64,000 nucleotides of DNA from Pseudoalteromonas sp. T1lg23B. Its GTDB lineage: Bacteria > Pseudomonadota > Gammaproteobacteria > Enterobacterales > Alteromonadaceae. The position numbers and the translations under genes are program-made. Shown in pieces: positions 26,044 to 33,954 of this stretch. Under the pieces are notes generated by a model that saw only the letters and a program-made list of their open reading frames with translations, was not told where the DNA came from and made no database searches. Position 1 is the first letter of the stretch. Each line of letters begins with the position of its first letter. The stretch is taken from positions 310,001 through 374,000 of the forward strand of contig NZ_PQBZ01000013.1 of the NCBI RefSeq assembly GCF_002964665.1, read 5' to 3'.

Positions 26044-28401
26044 ATGATGAATAAAATTTTTAACTTTGTAATAAAGCACCCCATATGGGTATTTGTTGCA
26101 ATAATAGGGCTGGCTTTTCTCGCCTCTAACGGGGCAAAAAACCTGCTTTTTAAATCTGATTACCGAGTTTTCTTCGGGCCTGAACATCCGCAGTTACAAG
26201 CTTATGAATCGATGCAAAAAGTATACAGCAAAAGCGACAACGTATATTTTTTGGTGGTGCCTAAAGACGGTAATGTGTTTAGCAAAGAACACCTTGCTTC
26301 CATTAAAGAGTTGACCAAACAAAGCTGGCAAATACCTTATTCTTCACGGGTGGACTCGATCACAAACTTTCAACATAGCTATGCAGAAGGTGATGATTTG
26401 GTTGTGGAAGACCTAGTGACAGATGCGCAAAGTCTCAGTGCTGCGGATCTTAATCGCATCAAAGAAATTGCCTTAAATGAACCCCAGCTAGTAAATAAGG
26501 TGGTATCTCAGCAGGGGCATGTGTCAGTGGTGAATGTTACGGTCAGATTGCCAGGCGTCAATCCAATTACCGAAGTACCTGAAGTTGCGGCATTTGTGCG
26601 TGAACTCAAGGCACAATATTTGGCCAATAATCCCGGCGCTGAAGTGTATCTATCGGGCATGGTGATGATGAACACCGCATTCAGTGAATCATCAATGGCT
26701 GATAGCGCCACGCTTATTCCACTGATGTTTTTATTGGTGATAGTCACCATTGGCGTGTTACTCAGAACGATTACCGGCACCATCGCCAGTGTGACGGTTA
26801 TTATAATTAGTATTGCCAGTACCATGGGACTGGCCGGTTGGTTAGGGTTCTATTTGACCAGCCCATCATCGGTTGCACCTATTATGATCTTAACGCTCGC
26901 GGTGGCTGACTGTGTGCATATTCTCAGCACCATGTTCTATGAGATGCGCCAAGGTGTAGAGAAAAAAGCGGCCATTGCCAAAAGCTTACAATTGAATTTA
27001 CAGCCAGTGTTTTTAACAACGGTGACCACCGCAATCGGCTTCTTGTGTATGAATTTCTCTGACTCACCACCGTACCGTGACTTGGGTAATTTAGTTGCAA
27101 TGGGGATTTTCCTCGCCTTTATTTTCTCAATGACGATTTTCCCTGCGATGTTGTCGATTCTGCCGGTTCGAGTGAGTAAAGATATCAGCGATAGCCAGAA
27201 TAATATGCACAAGCTAGCGGGTTTCATCATCGCCAAGAAAAAAGTGTTGTTGCCTGCTGTAAGCATTATCACTGTAGCGTTGGCGCTGAATGTTGCTAAC
27301 AATGAAGTAAATGATGACTACGTAAAATACTTTGATGAAAGCGTGCCCTTTAGAGCATCTACCGATTATATGCAGGAAAATATCTCTGGTATGACGATTT
27401 TGGAGGTATCGGTAGATTCAGGGCAAAGCAGTGGTATTTACGAGCCTCAGTACTTAAAATTTGTGTCTGACTTTAGTGATTGGTTACGTCAACAACCCGA
27501 AACAGACCATGTTAGTACCATCACCGATACCATCAAACGCGTAAATCGTAATATGAATGGGGATGACCCCAGCGCCTATACCTTACCCACATCTCGTGAG
27601 TTAGCCGCACAGTACGTTCTATTGTATGAGCTATCTTTGCCATACGGTTTGGATTTAAATAGTCAGATTAATATTGATAAGTCTTCAACACGTTTAATCG
27701 TCACGTTCAAAAACCTCACCACCAGTGAGTTGATAGATGTAGAGCAGCGTATTCAAGCGTGGTCGGCGGCAAACAGCAATCAATATCGTATGGACATTGC
27801 CAGCCCCAGCTTGATGTTTGCACATATAGGGCAAAGCAGTGTCGAGAGCTTGTTGATCAGCACCACCATTGCATTACTGGTGATCTCAGTTGTATTGGGT
27901 GTGGCGATGCGCAGTATCCGTTTTGGTTTAGTCAGCCTGCTGCCTAACCTTGCACCGGTGTTGGTTGGCTTTGGTATTTGGGGCCTAATGGATGGGCAAA
28001 TTGGTGTGGCCTTGGCTGTGGTTGCGAGTATGACCTTAGGAATTGTGGTGGATGATACCGTGCACTTCTTAAGTAAGTATTTTCATGCGCGACGTGAGCG
28101 TGGAGAAACCCCAGAGCAAGCGATTTATTATGCCTTTGGCAACGTTGGCCGCTCACTTTGGATCACCACGTTTGTTTTGGTTGTCGGTTTCGCCGTGTTG
28201 TCTATTTCCAGCTTTAAAACCAATGCCGATATGGGACTGTTAACGGCGATTACCTTAGTGGTTGCGTTAATCATAGATTTTCTGTTCTTGCCACCGCTGC
28301 TATTGGCGATTGATAAAAGTAAAAGTAGCAAAGCCAAAGAAACGGATGCCCAGTGGGATGAGCAACAGGGTGACTTAGCGCTGAAGCGAAAAGCAAGCTG
28401 A
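26044..28401 (+). CDS. RND/MMPL-type lipid exporter
   Basis: This 785-residue inner-membrane transporter has one initial span, a large periplasmic domain and a six-span bundle. A second periplasmic domain (about residues 420-600) and a second bundle follow, the duplicated MMPL layout. Charged membrane motifs characteristic of the family are visible as VADCVHILSTMFYEM in the first half and GIVVDDTVHFLSKYFHARRE in the second. Relatives move hydrophobic molecules such as hopanoids and mycolate lipids. With the LolA-like protein encoded 29 bases downstream it forms a pair often seen together, so it probably exports the cluster's lipid product across the inner membrane. Confidence 0.88.
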   Translation: MMNKIFNFVIKHPIWVFVAIIGLAFLASNGAKNLLFKSDYRVFFGPEHPQLQAYESMQKVYSKSDNVYFLVVPKDGNVFSKEHLASIKELTKQSWQIPYSSRVDSITNFQHSYAEGDDLVVEDLVTDAQSLSAADLNRIKEIALNEPQLVNKVVSQQGHVSVVNVTVRLPGVNPITEVPEVAAFVRELKAQYLANNPGAEVYLSGMVMMNTAFSESSMADSATLIPLMFLLVIVTIGVLLRTITGTIASVTVIIISIASTMGLAGWLGFYLTSPSSVAPIMILTLAVADCVHILSTMFYEMRQGVEKKAAIAKSLQLNLQPVFLTTVTTAIGFLCMNFSDSPPYRDLGNLVAMGIFLAFIFSMTIFPAMLSILPVRVSKDISDSQNNMHKLAGFIIAKKKVLLPAVSIITVALALNVANNEVNDDYVKYFDESVPFRASTDYMQENISGMTILEVSVDSGQSSGIYEPQYLKFVSDFSDWLRQQPETDHVSTITDTIKRVNRNMNGDDPSAYTLPTSRELAAQYVLLYELSLPYGLDLNSQINIDKSSTRLIVTFKNLTTSELIDVEQRIQAWSAANSNQYRMDIASPSLMFAHIGQSSVESLLISTTIALLVISVVLGVAMRSIRFGLVSLLPNLAPVLVGFGIWGLMDGQIGVALAVVASMTLGIVVDDTVHFLSKYFHARRERGETPEQAIYYAFGNVGRSLWITTFVLVVGFAVLSISSFKTNADMGLLTAITLVVALIIDFLFLPPLLLAIDKSKSSKAKETDAQWDEQQGDLALKRKAS

Positions 28402-28430
28402 TCAGATAACACAAGAAAGGAAATAATCTC

Positions 28431-29228
28431 ATGTTAAATATAAGAAAACTAACACATTGTACCTTGCTATCTGCATTGTTGCTGTGCAGCCAAGGCCTGC
28501 TGGCAATGGAAGGAGCACAAAAGGGATTGCAGATCTCCAAAGAGTACAAGACCCGCGATACCGGTTGGGGTGATAGCAGCTCAGAGATCAAAATGATTTT
28601 ACGCAATACCGAGGGGCAAGAAAGTATTCGCAAGATCACGTTTAATACCCTAGAGCAATTGTCGGATGGGGATAAAAGTCTCACGGTTTTTGTGGAGCCG
28701 TATGACCTCAAAGGCACTGCATTTTTGAGCTTTTCTCATCCAGTAGGGGCGGACGACCAATGGTTGTACTTACCTGCGCTGAAACGCGTAAAGCGCATTT
28801 CTTCGAGTAATAAATCAGGGCCGTTTATGGGCTCCGAGTTTGCTTATGAGGATTTAAGCTCATTTGAGGTAGAAAAGTATACTTACAACTATTTGGGTGA
28901 AGAAGAAGTCAACGGCCTAGCAAGTTATAAGGTTGAGCAGTTTCCGGTGGATGAAAACTCTGGTTACAAAAGACGTATCGTTTGGATAGACAAAGACGCC
29001 TATCGTATTCAAAAAATAGAGTTTTATGATCGCAAAGACTCACTGCTAAAGACTTTAACCTATTCCGGCTATAACAAGTACATCGAAGGTTTTTGGCGCC
29101 CCGATCATGCGCAGATGGTGAACCATCAAAGCGGAAAATCGACATCACTGGAGTTTTATAACTATCAGTTTCGTGAGGGCTTAAGCGAAAGCGACTTTAG
29201 CCAAAGTTCATTAAAACGATTACGTTAA
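28431..29228 (+). CDS. LolA-like outer-membrane lipoprotein-sorting protein
   Basis: This 265-residue periplasmic protein has a signal peptide (about residues 1-25: LLSALLLCSQGLLAM). Its open beta-barrel domain matches the outer membrane lipoprotein-sorting family, with DDQWLYLPALKRVKRISSSN followed by KSGPFMGSEFAYEDL as the hallmark phrase. Such proteins bind acyl chains in a hydrophobic groove and commonly accompany MMPL/RND exporters. Here it probably shuttles the lipid product from the exporter through the periplasm. A strong hairpin follows the stop. Confidence 0.85.
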   Translation: MLNIRKLTHCTLLSALLLCSQGLLAMEGAQKGLQISKEYKTRDTGWGDSSSEIKMILRNTEGQESIRKITFNTLEQLSDGDKSLTVFVEPYDLKGTAFLSFSHPVGADDQWLYLPALKRVKRISSSNKSGPFMGSEFAYEDLSSFEVEKYTYNYLGEEEVNGLASYKVEQFPVDENSGYKRRIVWIDKDAYRIQKIEFYDRKDSLLKTLTYSGYNKYIEGFWRPDHAQMVNHQSGKSTSLEFYNYQFREGLSESDFSQSSLKRLR

Positions 29229-29236
29229 CCCTTGGC

Positions 29237-29264
29237 ACCCCGAAGCGTGTTCGCTTCGGGGTGG
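29237..29264 (+). terminator. GC-rich stem-loop after the LolA-like gene
   Basis: A perfect 12-bp inverted repeat (CACCCCGAAGCG / CGCTTCGGGGTG) with a TGTT loop begins 9 bases after the stop. There is no U-run, so it is more likely a stabilising or attenuating hairpin than a complete terminator. It also rules out an in-frame GTG start of the next gene at its 3' edge. Confidence 0.5.
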
Positions 29265-29287
29265 CACTAAATGAGAGCAGATTGAAG

Positions 29288-29755
29288 ATGAACTTTGAAC
29301 GTTTTAAGTTTTTGCAGCGCATTGACGTAAGTGATAAACAAACTCAGCAGCTCAAGAGCTTGATTGAAATACCCAATCATTCAGCGATTTTAGACGAGCA
29401 CTTTCCGGGGCACCCCATTGTACCTGGAGTATTACTCATTGAAATGATGGCCCAATCGGCGGGTAACTTGGTGTTGTATAAGTCCGATTTTAGCCACATG
29501 GCAATTCTGGCTGCGGTATCTCACAGTAAGTTTGTCAATTACGTGGTGCCGGGCGATAGGCTCACCTGCGAAGTGGAGCTACTAAGCTTTAGTCGTGGTT
29601 TTGCACTTTGTGAGGCGCAAATTTTGAAAGACAACAACCTCGTTGCATGTGCTGAGTTACGCATGAAGGTGGTTGATTTTTTCAACGAACAAGTAAAAAA
29701 CGCGGTAGTAAGCAACTTCAAAGCCATAGCAAACACACACCAACCAGCTCTGTAG
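29288..29755 (+). CDS. FabZ-like 3-hydroxyacyl-ACP dehydratase (hotdog fold)
   Basis: I use the ATG at 29288 because the longer frame starts inside a hairpin. The 155-residue product is a single hotdog domain with the FabA/FabZ catalytic phrase LDEHFPGHPIVPGVLLIEMM followed by AQSAGNL, with the active-site His and central helix. It would dehydrate a 3-hydroxyacyl-ACP, but the cluster has no ketosynthase or ketoreductase. It may therefore act on a chain borrowed from primary fatty acid synthesis, or serve as a thioesterase-like or editing hotdog protein. It sits between the export genes and the second FAAL. Confidence 0.8.
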   Translation: MNFERFKFLQRIDVSDKQTQQLKSLIEIPNHSAILDEHFPGHPIVPGVLLIEMMAQSAGNLVLYKSDFSHMAILAAVSHSKFVNYVVPGDRLTCEVELLSFSRGFALCEAQILKDNNLVACAELRMKVVDFFNEQVKNAVVSNFKAIANTHQPAL

Positions 29756-29815
29756 TAGACATGTGTAGTTGGGTTGGCAAAGGACGTGCGGCTATGAACA
29801 GATGGAAAAATAACG

Positions 29816-31609
29816 ATGGAAATACTAACCGATGAGCTTAATCTACAAGCTTACAAACTAGCCGACGATGGCTTACCTAATTTTGTACAAATATTGTCAA
29901 CACTCGCGGTAGAAAAGCGTGATGACACCGCTTTGCTGTTTCTCAGTGACGGAGAAACAGAATTGCCAGCGATGAGCTATGGGGAGTTTCACACTCAAGC
30001 GATGAAATTTGCCGCTGGACTGGATAAACAGCACATCAACAAAGGGGATCGGGTTGTGTTGTTATATCAATCGTCTTATGAATTTGCGGTGGCATTTTTC
30101 GGATGTTTGTATGCTGGAGTGATCTCGATTCCGCTACCCGTACCGAGTAGGCGTGCCAGTGATTGGGAAAAAATAGAAAAAATAACCAATAGTGCTGGGG
30201 CAAAATGGGTGATCACCTATGAAAAAGCCTATGACAGAATCGCCCAAAATGCCGAGCGTTATCTCACAGATACACAGCTGAACATTGTGTTACACGAAGT
30301 GCTGATGCAATCCCCACCCAAAGCTGCGCAAAACATAACAGGCAGTGATATTGCCTTTTTGCAATACACCTCAGGCTCAACGGGTCTGCCAAAAGGCGTG
30401 ACGTTAACTCATGATAACCTGATTGAGAATCAGATTATTCTCAAAAAAGGCTTTCGGAATTTTGGCTCGTCTACGTACCTTTCTTGGTTGCCGCTTTATC
30501 ATGATATGGGGTTAATTGGTAACTTTCTACAGGCCATTTATATTGGTCAGCCCTTCATATTTATGGCGCCAAACGCGTTTTTACAAAAGCCGCTGCGCTG
30601 GTTAAAAGCCATCTCTAAACACAAAGTCAGGGTCAGCGGTGCGCCTAACTTTGCTTATGAGCTGTGTGTGGAACGCATCAGTGAAGAAGATAAGCAAACA
30701 CTAGATTTAAGCTGCTGGGAAGTGGCCTTTAATGGGGCAGAACCCGTTCGTGCGCAAACCCTCAAAAAGTTTACCGACGCCTTTGCTTGTTGTGGTTTTA
30801 AAGAGAGTGCCTTCTACCCTTGTTATGGTACAGCGGAATCAACATTAATCATTAGCGGCGCGATTAAAACGCAAGAGCCGGTCTATTTAACGGTGGATAG
30901 AAGCTCCTACGAATGTAGCCAGATCCAACCCGTTGAGGAAGCGGCAACATCCTCTGATAGCATCACCATTGTCTCTTCGGGTGTGCCTTTGATTGAAGGG
31001 TCTATTGTGATTGTGGATAGCCAAAGTAAAACTGAGCTTCCCCTTATGCAGGTTGGTGAAATATGGCTGCATAGCCCATGTAATGCAATCGGGTATTGGG
31101 ATAACGAAGGAGCCACCAGAGAAGCGTTTCAAAACCGCCTTGCAAACGATGACAGCGCAAAGCGCTACCTTAACACGGGTGATTTAGGTTTTACCGATGG
31201 AGAGAATCTATTTATTACGGGCAGAGTCAAAGACTTACTGATTTTTAATGGCCGTAACATTTACCCACAAGATGTTGAGTTGTGTAGCTACAACGCCCAT
31301 GAAGCACTGAGAAATGAGCGATGTGCCGCGGTGTCGATTTATGACAATAACCGAGAGCGTTTGCTTCTCATTCATGAGGTAGAGCGTACTCATGTTAAAA
31401 ATGCCGATTACGATGAAGTGATTGAAAGCATTAGAAAAGCGGTATATCAAGAATTTGCTATTCCCGTCTATGGTATTGCAATCGTGCAACCTTCGACTAT
31501 ACCTATGACTTCAAGTGGAAAAATACGCCGCCAAACATGTCGGGAGCAATTTATTAACGGTCAGCTTAGTTTAGTGACCAAGTGGATGTTAGATAGGCAA
31601 GGAGTTTAA
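29816..31609 (+). CDS. Fatty acyl-AMP ligase (second copy)
   Basis: This 597-residue adenylating enzyme has the P-loop YTSGSTGLPKG (residues 184-194), YLSWLPLYHDMGLIGNFLQA, FYPCYGTAESTL, TGDLGFTDGENLFITGRVKD and the terminal SSGKIRRQ lysine motif. It is a fatty acyl-AMP ligase, divergent from the copy at 19.4 kb (about 30 residues longer, different linkers). The gene is followed after 1 base by a stand-alone ACP, so it most likely loads that carrier. Two FAALs imply two separately activated acyl groups, or two carriers with different jobs. Confidence 0.9.
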   Translation: MEILTDELNLQAYKLADDGLPNFVQILSTLAVEKRDDTALLFLSDGETELPAMSYGEFHTQAMKFAAGLDKQHINKGDRVVLLYQSSYEFAVAFFGCLYAGVISIPLPVPSRRASDWEKIEKITNSAGAKWVITYEKAYDRIAQNAERYLTDTQLNIVLHEVLMQSPPKAAQNITGSDIAFLQYTSGSTGLPKGVTLTHDNLIENQIILKKGFRNFGSSTYLSWLPLYHDMGLIGNFLQAIYIGQPFIFMAPNAFLQKPLRWLKAISKHKVRVSGAPNFAYELCVERISEEDKQTLDLSCWEVAFNGAEPVRAQTLKKFTDAFACCGFKESAFYPCYGTAESTLIISGAIKTQEPVYLTVDRSSYECSQIQPVEEAATSSDSITIVSSGVPLIEGSIVIVDSQSKTELPLMQVGEIWLHSPCNAIGYWDNEGATREAFQNRLANDDSAKRYLNTGDLGFTDGENLFITGRVKDLLIFNGRNIYPQDVELCSYNAHEALRNERCAAVSIYDNNRERLLLIHEVERTHVKNADYDEVIESIRKAVYQEFAIPVYGIAIVQPSTIPMTSSGKIRRQTCREQFINGQLSLVTKWMLDRQGV

Positions 31610-31610
31610 A

Positions 31611-31868
31611 ATGGAAACACGTCAAATCAAAGACCTAGTGATGAGCTGGGGCACTCGTTTTGTAACCAAAGACTTTAACGAAGAACACATGAAGCTGGAT
31701 ATGTCACTGTTGGGGCTAGACTCAATTGATGTGGTCGAGTTTTGCGAACTGCTGGAAGAAAAAGTGGGTATTTATGTGGACTTTGAGTGGGTGATGGATT
31801 GCAGTAATTTAAATGAGCTGGTGGACAAGGTAAAAGCCGAGATGGCTCAGGAAGTCTCAGCACTTTGA
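31611..31868 (+). CDS. Acyl carrier protein
   Basis: This 85-residue stand-alone carrier has the phosphopantetheine attachment serine S38 in LGLDSIDVVEF and the usual acidic helix II and III (ELLEEKVGIYVDFEW). It is the last gene of the cluster and is coupled to the FAAL just upstream. An intrinsic terminator follows 55 bases after the stop. No phosphopantetheinyl transferase gene is in the window, so a host enzyme must activate it. Confidence 0.92.
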   Translation: METRQIKDLVMSWGTRFVTKDFNEEHMKLDMSLLGLDSIDVVEFCELLEEKVGIYVDFEWVMDCSNLNELVDKVKAEMAQEVSAL

Positions 31869-31923
31869 GTCGTTGGTTTGTATATGAGTATGTAAACCTA
31901 TTTCTATCTTTACCAGCGCTATG

Positions 31924-31951
31924 AAAGCCCCGTTTGTTTACGGGGTTTTTT
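31924..31951 (+). terminator. Intrinsic terminator closing the biosynthetic cluster
   Basis: The stem GCCCCGT / ACGGGGT with a 6-base loop is followed by TTTTT, 55 bases after the ACP stop. It marks the right-hand end of the cluster transcript. Confidence 0.85.
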
Positions 31952-32122
31952 GTGTCTAAATCTGGTCAGGGAGCATGGTATTGTTGTGATAAATTCACTG
32001 AAATGGAACATGAAAATTTTAATAAATCTGTGGTTGAGTTGACTCACTCAGGGTGGGTGATTGTAGGTTATGGAGAGGTAAAACTATTTAGGATGCGCAT
32101 CCCTTACGAAGGAACAGTGTGA
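31952..32122 (+). CDS. Short hypothetical frame, possibly a gene remnant
   Basis: A 56-codon frame from GTG 31952 (VSKSGQGAWYCCDKFTEMEH...) has protein-like composition but begins inside the terminator's T-run and has no proper ribosome-binding site. It reads like the C-terminal part of a lost gene. I recognise no family. The 38 bases between it and the next gene hold nothing visible. Confidence 0.25.
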   Translation: MSKSGQGAWYCCDKFTEMEHENFNKSVVELTHSGWVIVGYGEVKLFRMRIPYEGTV

Positions 32123-32160
32123 AGCCTTCGATACAAGCAAAGTTGTGTGTTGGTTACGGT

Positions 32161-32418
32161 TTAATGGCTAGACGCTAACGCCAACGTTGGGTTTGAAAAA
32201 TCCTTACCAAATACCAGTACCAACTCATATGCTTGGGTGATACTCATGACGGTTTTGCCACTTTCAAAGTTACTGATGGTCGCCTGATCAACGCCTAAAA
32301 TAGTCGCCAATTGCCTTTGTGTAAGCCCTCTTTCTTTTCGTAGGTTGCGAATACTGATCTGCAATTCTGTTTTAAAACGGTCTACCTGCGCCTGTCTCAT
32401 TGCCATATTGTTTCTCAT
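32161..32418 (-). CDS. XRE-family HTH regulator / candidate antitoxin
   Basis: This 85-residue protein has a complete Cro/C1-type helix-turn-helix at about residues 23-75 (LRKERGLTQRQLATILGVDQ, then ATISNFESGK). It follows a 122-residue partner gene by 9 bases on the same strand, an order (partner first, HTH second) seen in HigBA-like modules. Several ATG codons lie close together at the start; the first is assumed. Confidence 0.75.
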   Translation of the reverse strand: MRNNMAMRQAQVDRFKTELQISIRNLRKERGLTQRQLATILGVDQATISNFESGKTVMSITQAYELVLVFGKDFSNPTLALASSH

Positions 32419-32427
32419 ATCCTTTCC

Positions 32428-32796
32428 TCATAGCAAAATGGTATCGATTAAATGTGTTGCTGATGCTAAAGGCATCGTTCTTTGCATTGCTACTTCTTTA
32501 CTCACTCCCTGAATCGCCTCATAGTCATCTAAAAAGAAGGCAGAATCATATTCCCCTGACAGTTTGTTTTTGACATGAACAAGCACATAACAGCGTAGGT
32601 TGAGCGTGTCTAACTGCTTAATAAATTCAATATGTTGAGCGCTCATGTCGGGTTTAACTTTGGCTGGGAGTTTAGTCATAAACACATGTTTTATGTAAAC
32701 AGCTTGCCTGTCCTTTCTGTACAACACCACATCATCAAACCCCTTAGCGGCTTGTACATTTGCTTTAACATCACCTAAAAATCTTGTTCCATACAT
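32428..32796 (-). CDS. Hypothetical protein paired with the XRE regulator
   Basis: This 122-residue soluble protein of unknown family has an N-terminal half rich in basic residues and beta-strand patterns (DDVVLYRKDRQAVYIKHVFM, YVLVHVKNKL). It is co-transcribed with the XRE gene downstream. A toxin role is suggested only by the gene order and size; none of the RelE, HigB or HipA motifs is visible. An alternative is a small DNA-binding accessory protein. Confidence 0.5.
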   Translation of the reverse strand: MYGTRFLGDVKANVQAAKGFDDVVLYRKDRQAVYIKHVFMTKLPAKVKPDMSAQHIEFIKQLDTLNLRCYVLVHVKNKLSGEYDSAFFLDDYEAIQGVSKEVAMQRTMPLASATHLIDTILL

Positions 32797-33138
32797 GATT
32801 TTAATTAACCTTTGGTTACTTGATATTTACATTGTCTAACACAGCGTGTGGAAAAATCTCCACACACAGAAAAAAATTACAAAATAGTGCATAAGTTATG
32901 TTTTTCTGGTGATCGCTTGCTCGGGCAATTAAGGGGTTTACTATAAAGATCAGCGGCTAATCGAATTGGTAACGGTGGAACTAATGAGCGGTAGGGCGTT
33001 ATGACGACTGCAAGCTATAGAGCTTTTAGTATTTTGGCAGCAGGCCAGAGTCGTACTCGCGTCGTGAGCATTCACAGTCTATGAGTGCTAATCAGGCTTT
33101 AAAATGAGGATTGATTGCACACTCAAGCCCAGTGATTA
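32797..33138. other. Intergenic region without a visible gene
   Basis: These 342 bases separate two leftward transcription units. The right end is where the first XRE-membrane gene stops; the left end holds the promoter of the pair at 32.4-32.8 kb. I see no RNA gene, repeat or att-like sequence. Confidence 0.4.
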
Positions 33139-33954
33139 TTAAGAAACATTAGCGCCGTTTACTGGTTTGCTTTTAGTTGAACAGATCATCATGCTTAACA
33201 GCGCACTACAGCATAGCACCCAAGCGAAATAGATCAGCCCTTCGAAGTTATCGTAGATTAGGGTCCAAGATTTTAGGTCAAGAAGGAGGTAAGCCATGTC
33301 TTCTAATAGCGCTGCAAGATTAACAACCACTAAGTAAATAAAAATCCAATGAAAAACGCCATCAAAAGGGGTTAGCTTAATAGAGTCCGCCTTGGATAGC
33401 CGACGAGAAAGTTGCACCCTAAAAATCAGAAGAAATGTGGTGGTTAGGCTAAGTAGCAATTGAGTGCCAAAAATAAGTATGCTCTGTAATACTTGATTTT
33501 CGTCAGGCGTTGTCTTATTGATTAAGCCTGACTCAAAAATTACATAACCCGCCCCAGTTAACGCAAAGATAATGCCTGCGATATGAGCCATGTTGATGTT
33601 TTTTGTATAAACACCATAGATAATACAAATACCAATCAATACCAAGTATATTGGCGTGATGATCATAGGGCTCCATAATTGGCTTAATACAAAACCGATG
33701 GTGACAAAATCCAGTATCTTAGCTCTGCCACTATCATTGGCATCATCACGAATAGCTTTTATCTGGCCGAGCAATACACCCAAATCAAGCTTGCAGCATT
33801 GTAGCCAGCGAAACAGCTTTTTTGAGGGAATATCACTGACCCCCAACTCATAATTGATGATGGTTTTTCTATCACAACCCAGCTTCTTACACATCTCTTG
33901 CTGGGTGATACCCGCCTGAATACGCAGCGCCCTTAAATCTTCACCATCAATCAT
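33139..33954 (-). CDS. XRE-HTH/multi-span membrane protein, copy 1
   Basis: This 271-residue protein has an N-terminal XRE helix-turn-helix (residues 1-70: IDGEDLRALRIQAGITQQEM, CKKLGCDRKTIINYELGVSD) and then about six membrane spans (about residues 88-260). Its N-terminal 68 residues are almost identical to those of the next copy, while the membrane part has diverged. Such a membrane-tethered regulator could sense envelope state or a lipid and act on DNA at the membrane. I recognise no named family. It is one of three tandem copies. Confidence 0.7.
   Translation of the reverse strand: MIDGEDLRALRIQAGITQQEMCKKLGCDRKTIINYELGVSDIPSKKLFRWLQCCKLDLGVLLGQIKAIRDDANDSGRAKILDFVTIGFVLSQLWSPMIITPIYLVLIGICIIYGVYTKNINMAHIAGIIFALTGAGYVIFESGLINKTTPDENQVLQSILIFGTQLLLSLTTTFLLIFRVQLSRRLSKADSIKLTPFDGVFHWIFIYLVVVNLAALLEDMAYLLLDLKSWTLIYDNFEGLIYFAWVLCCSALLSMMICSTKSKPVNGANVS

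Noticed and set aside
13274..31868. Prodigiosin/tambjamine-type cluster
   Set aside because: The ACP-AONS fusion and a desaturase recall those pathways, but there is no proline-activating enzyme, no proline oxidase/PCP and no pyrrole-condensing ligase, while amidinotransferase and Rieske genes have no place in tambjamine synthesis.
13274..31868. True saxitoxin cluster
   Set aside because: Only the enzyme types overlap. SxtA methyltransferase and GNAT domains, the carbamoyltransferase, sulfotransferases and MATE exporters are absent, and the fatty-acyl genes point to a different product.
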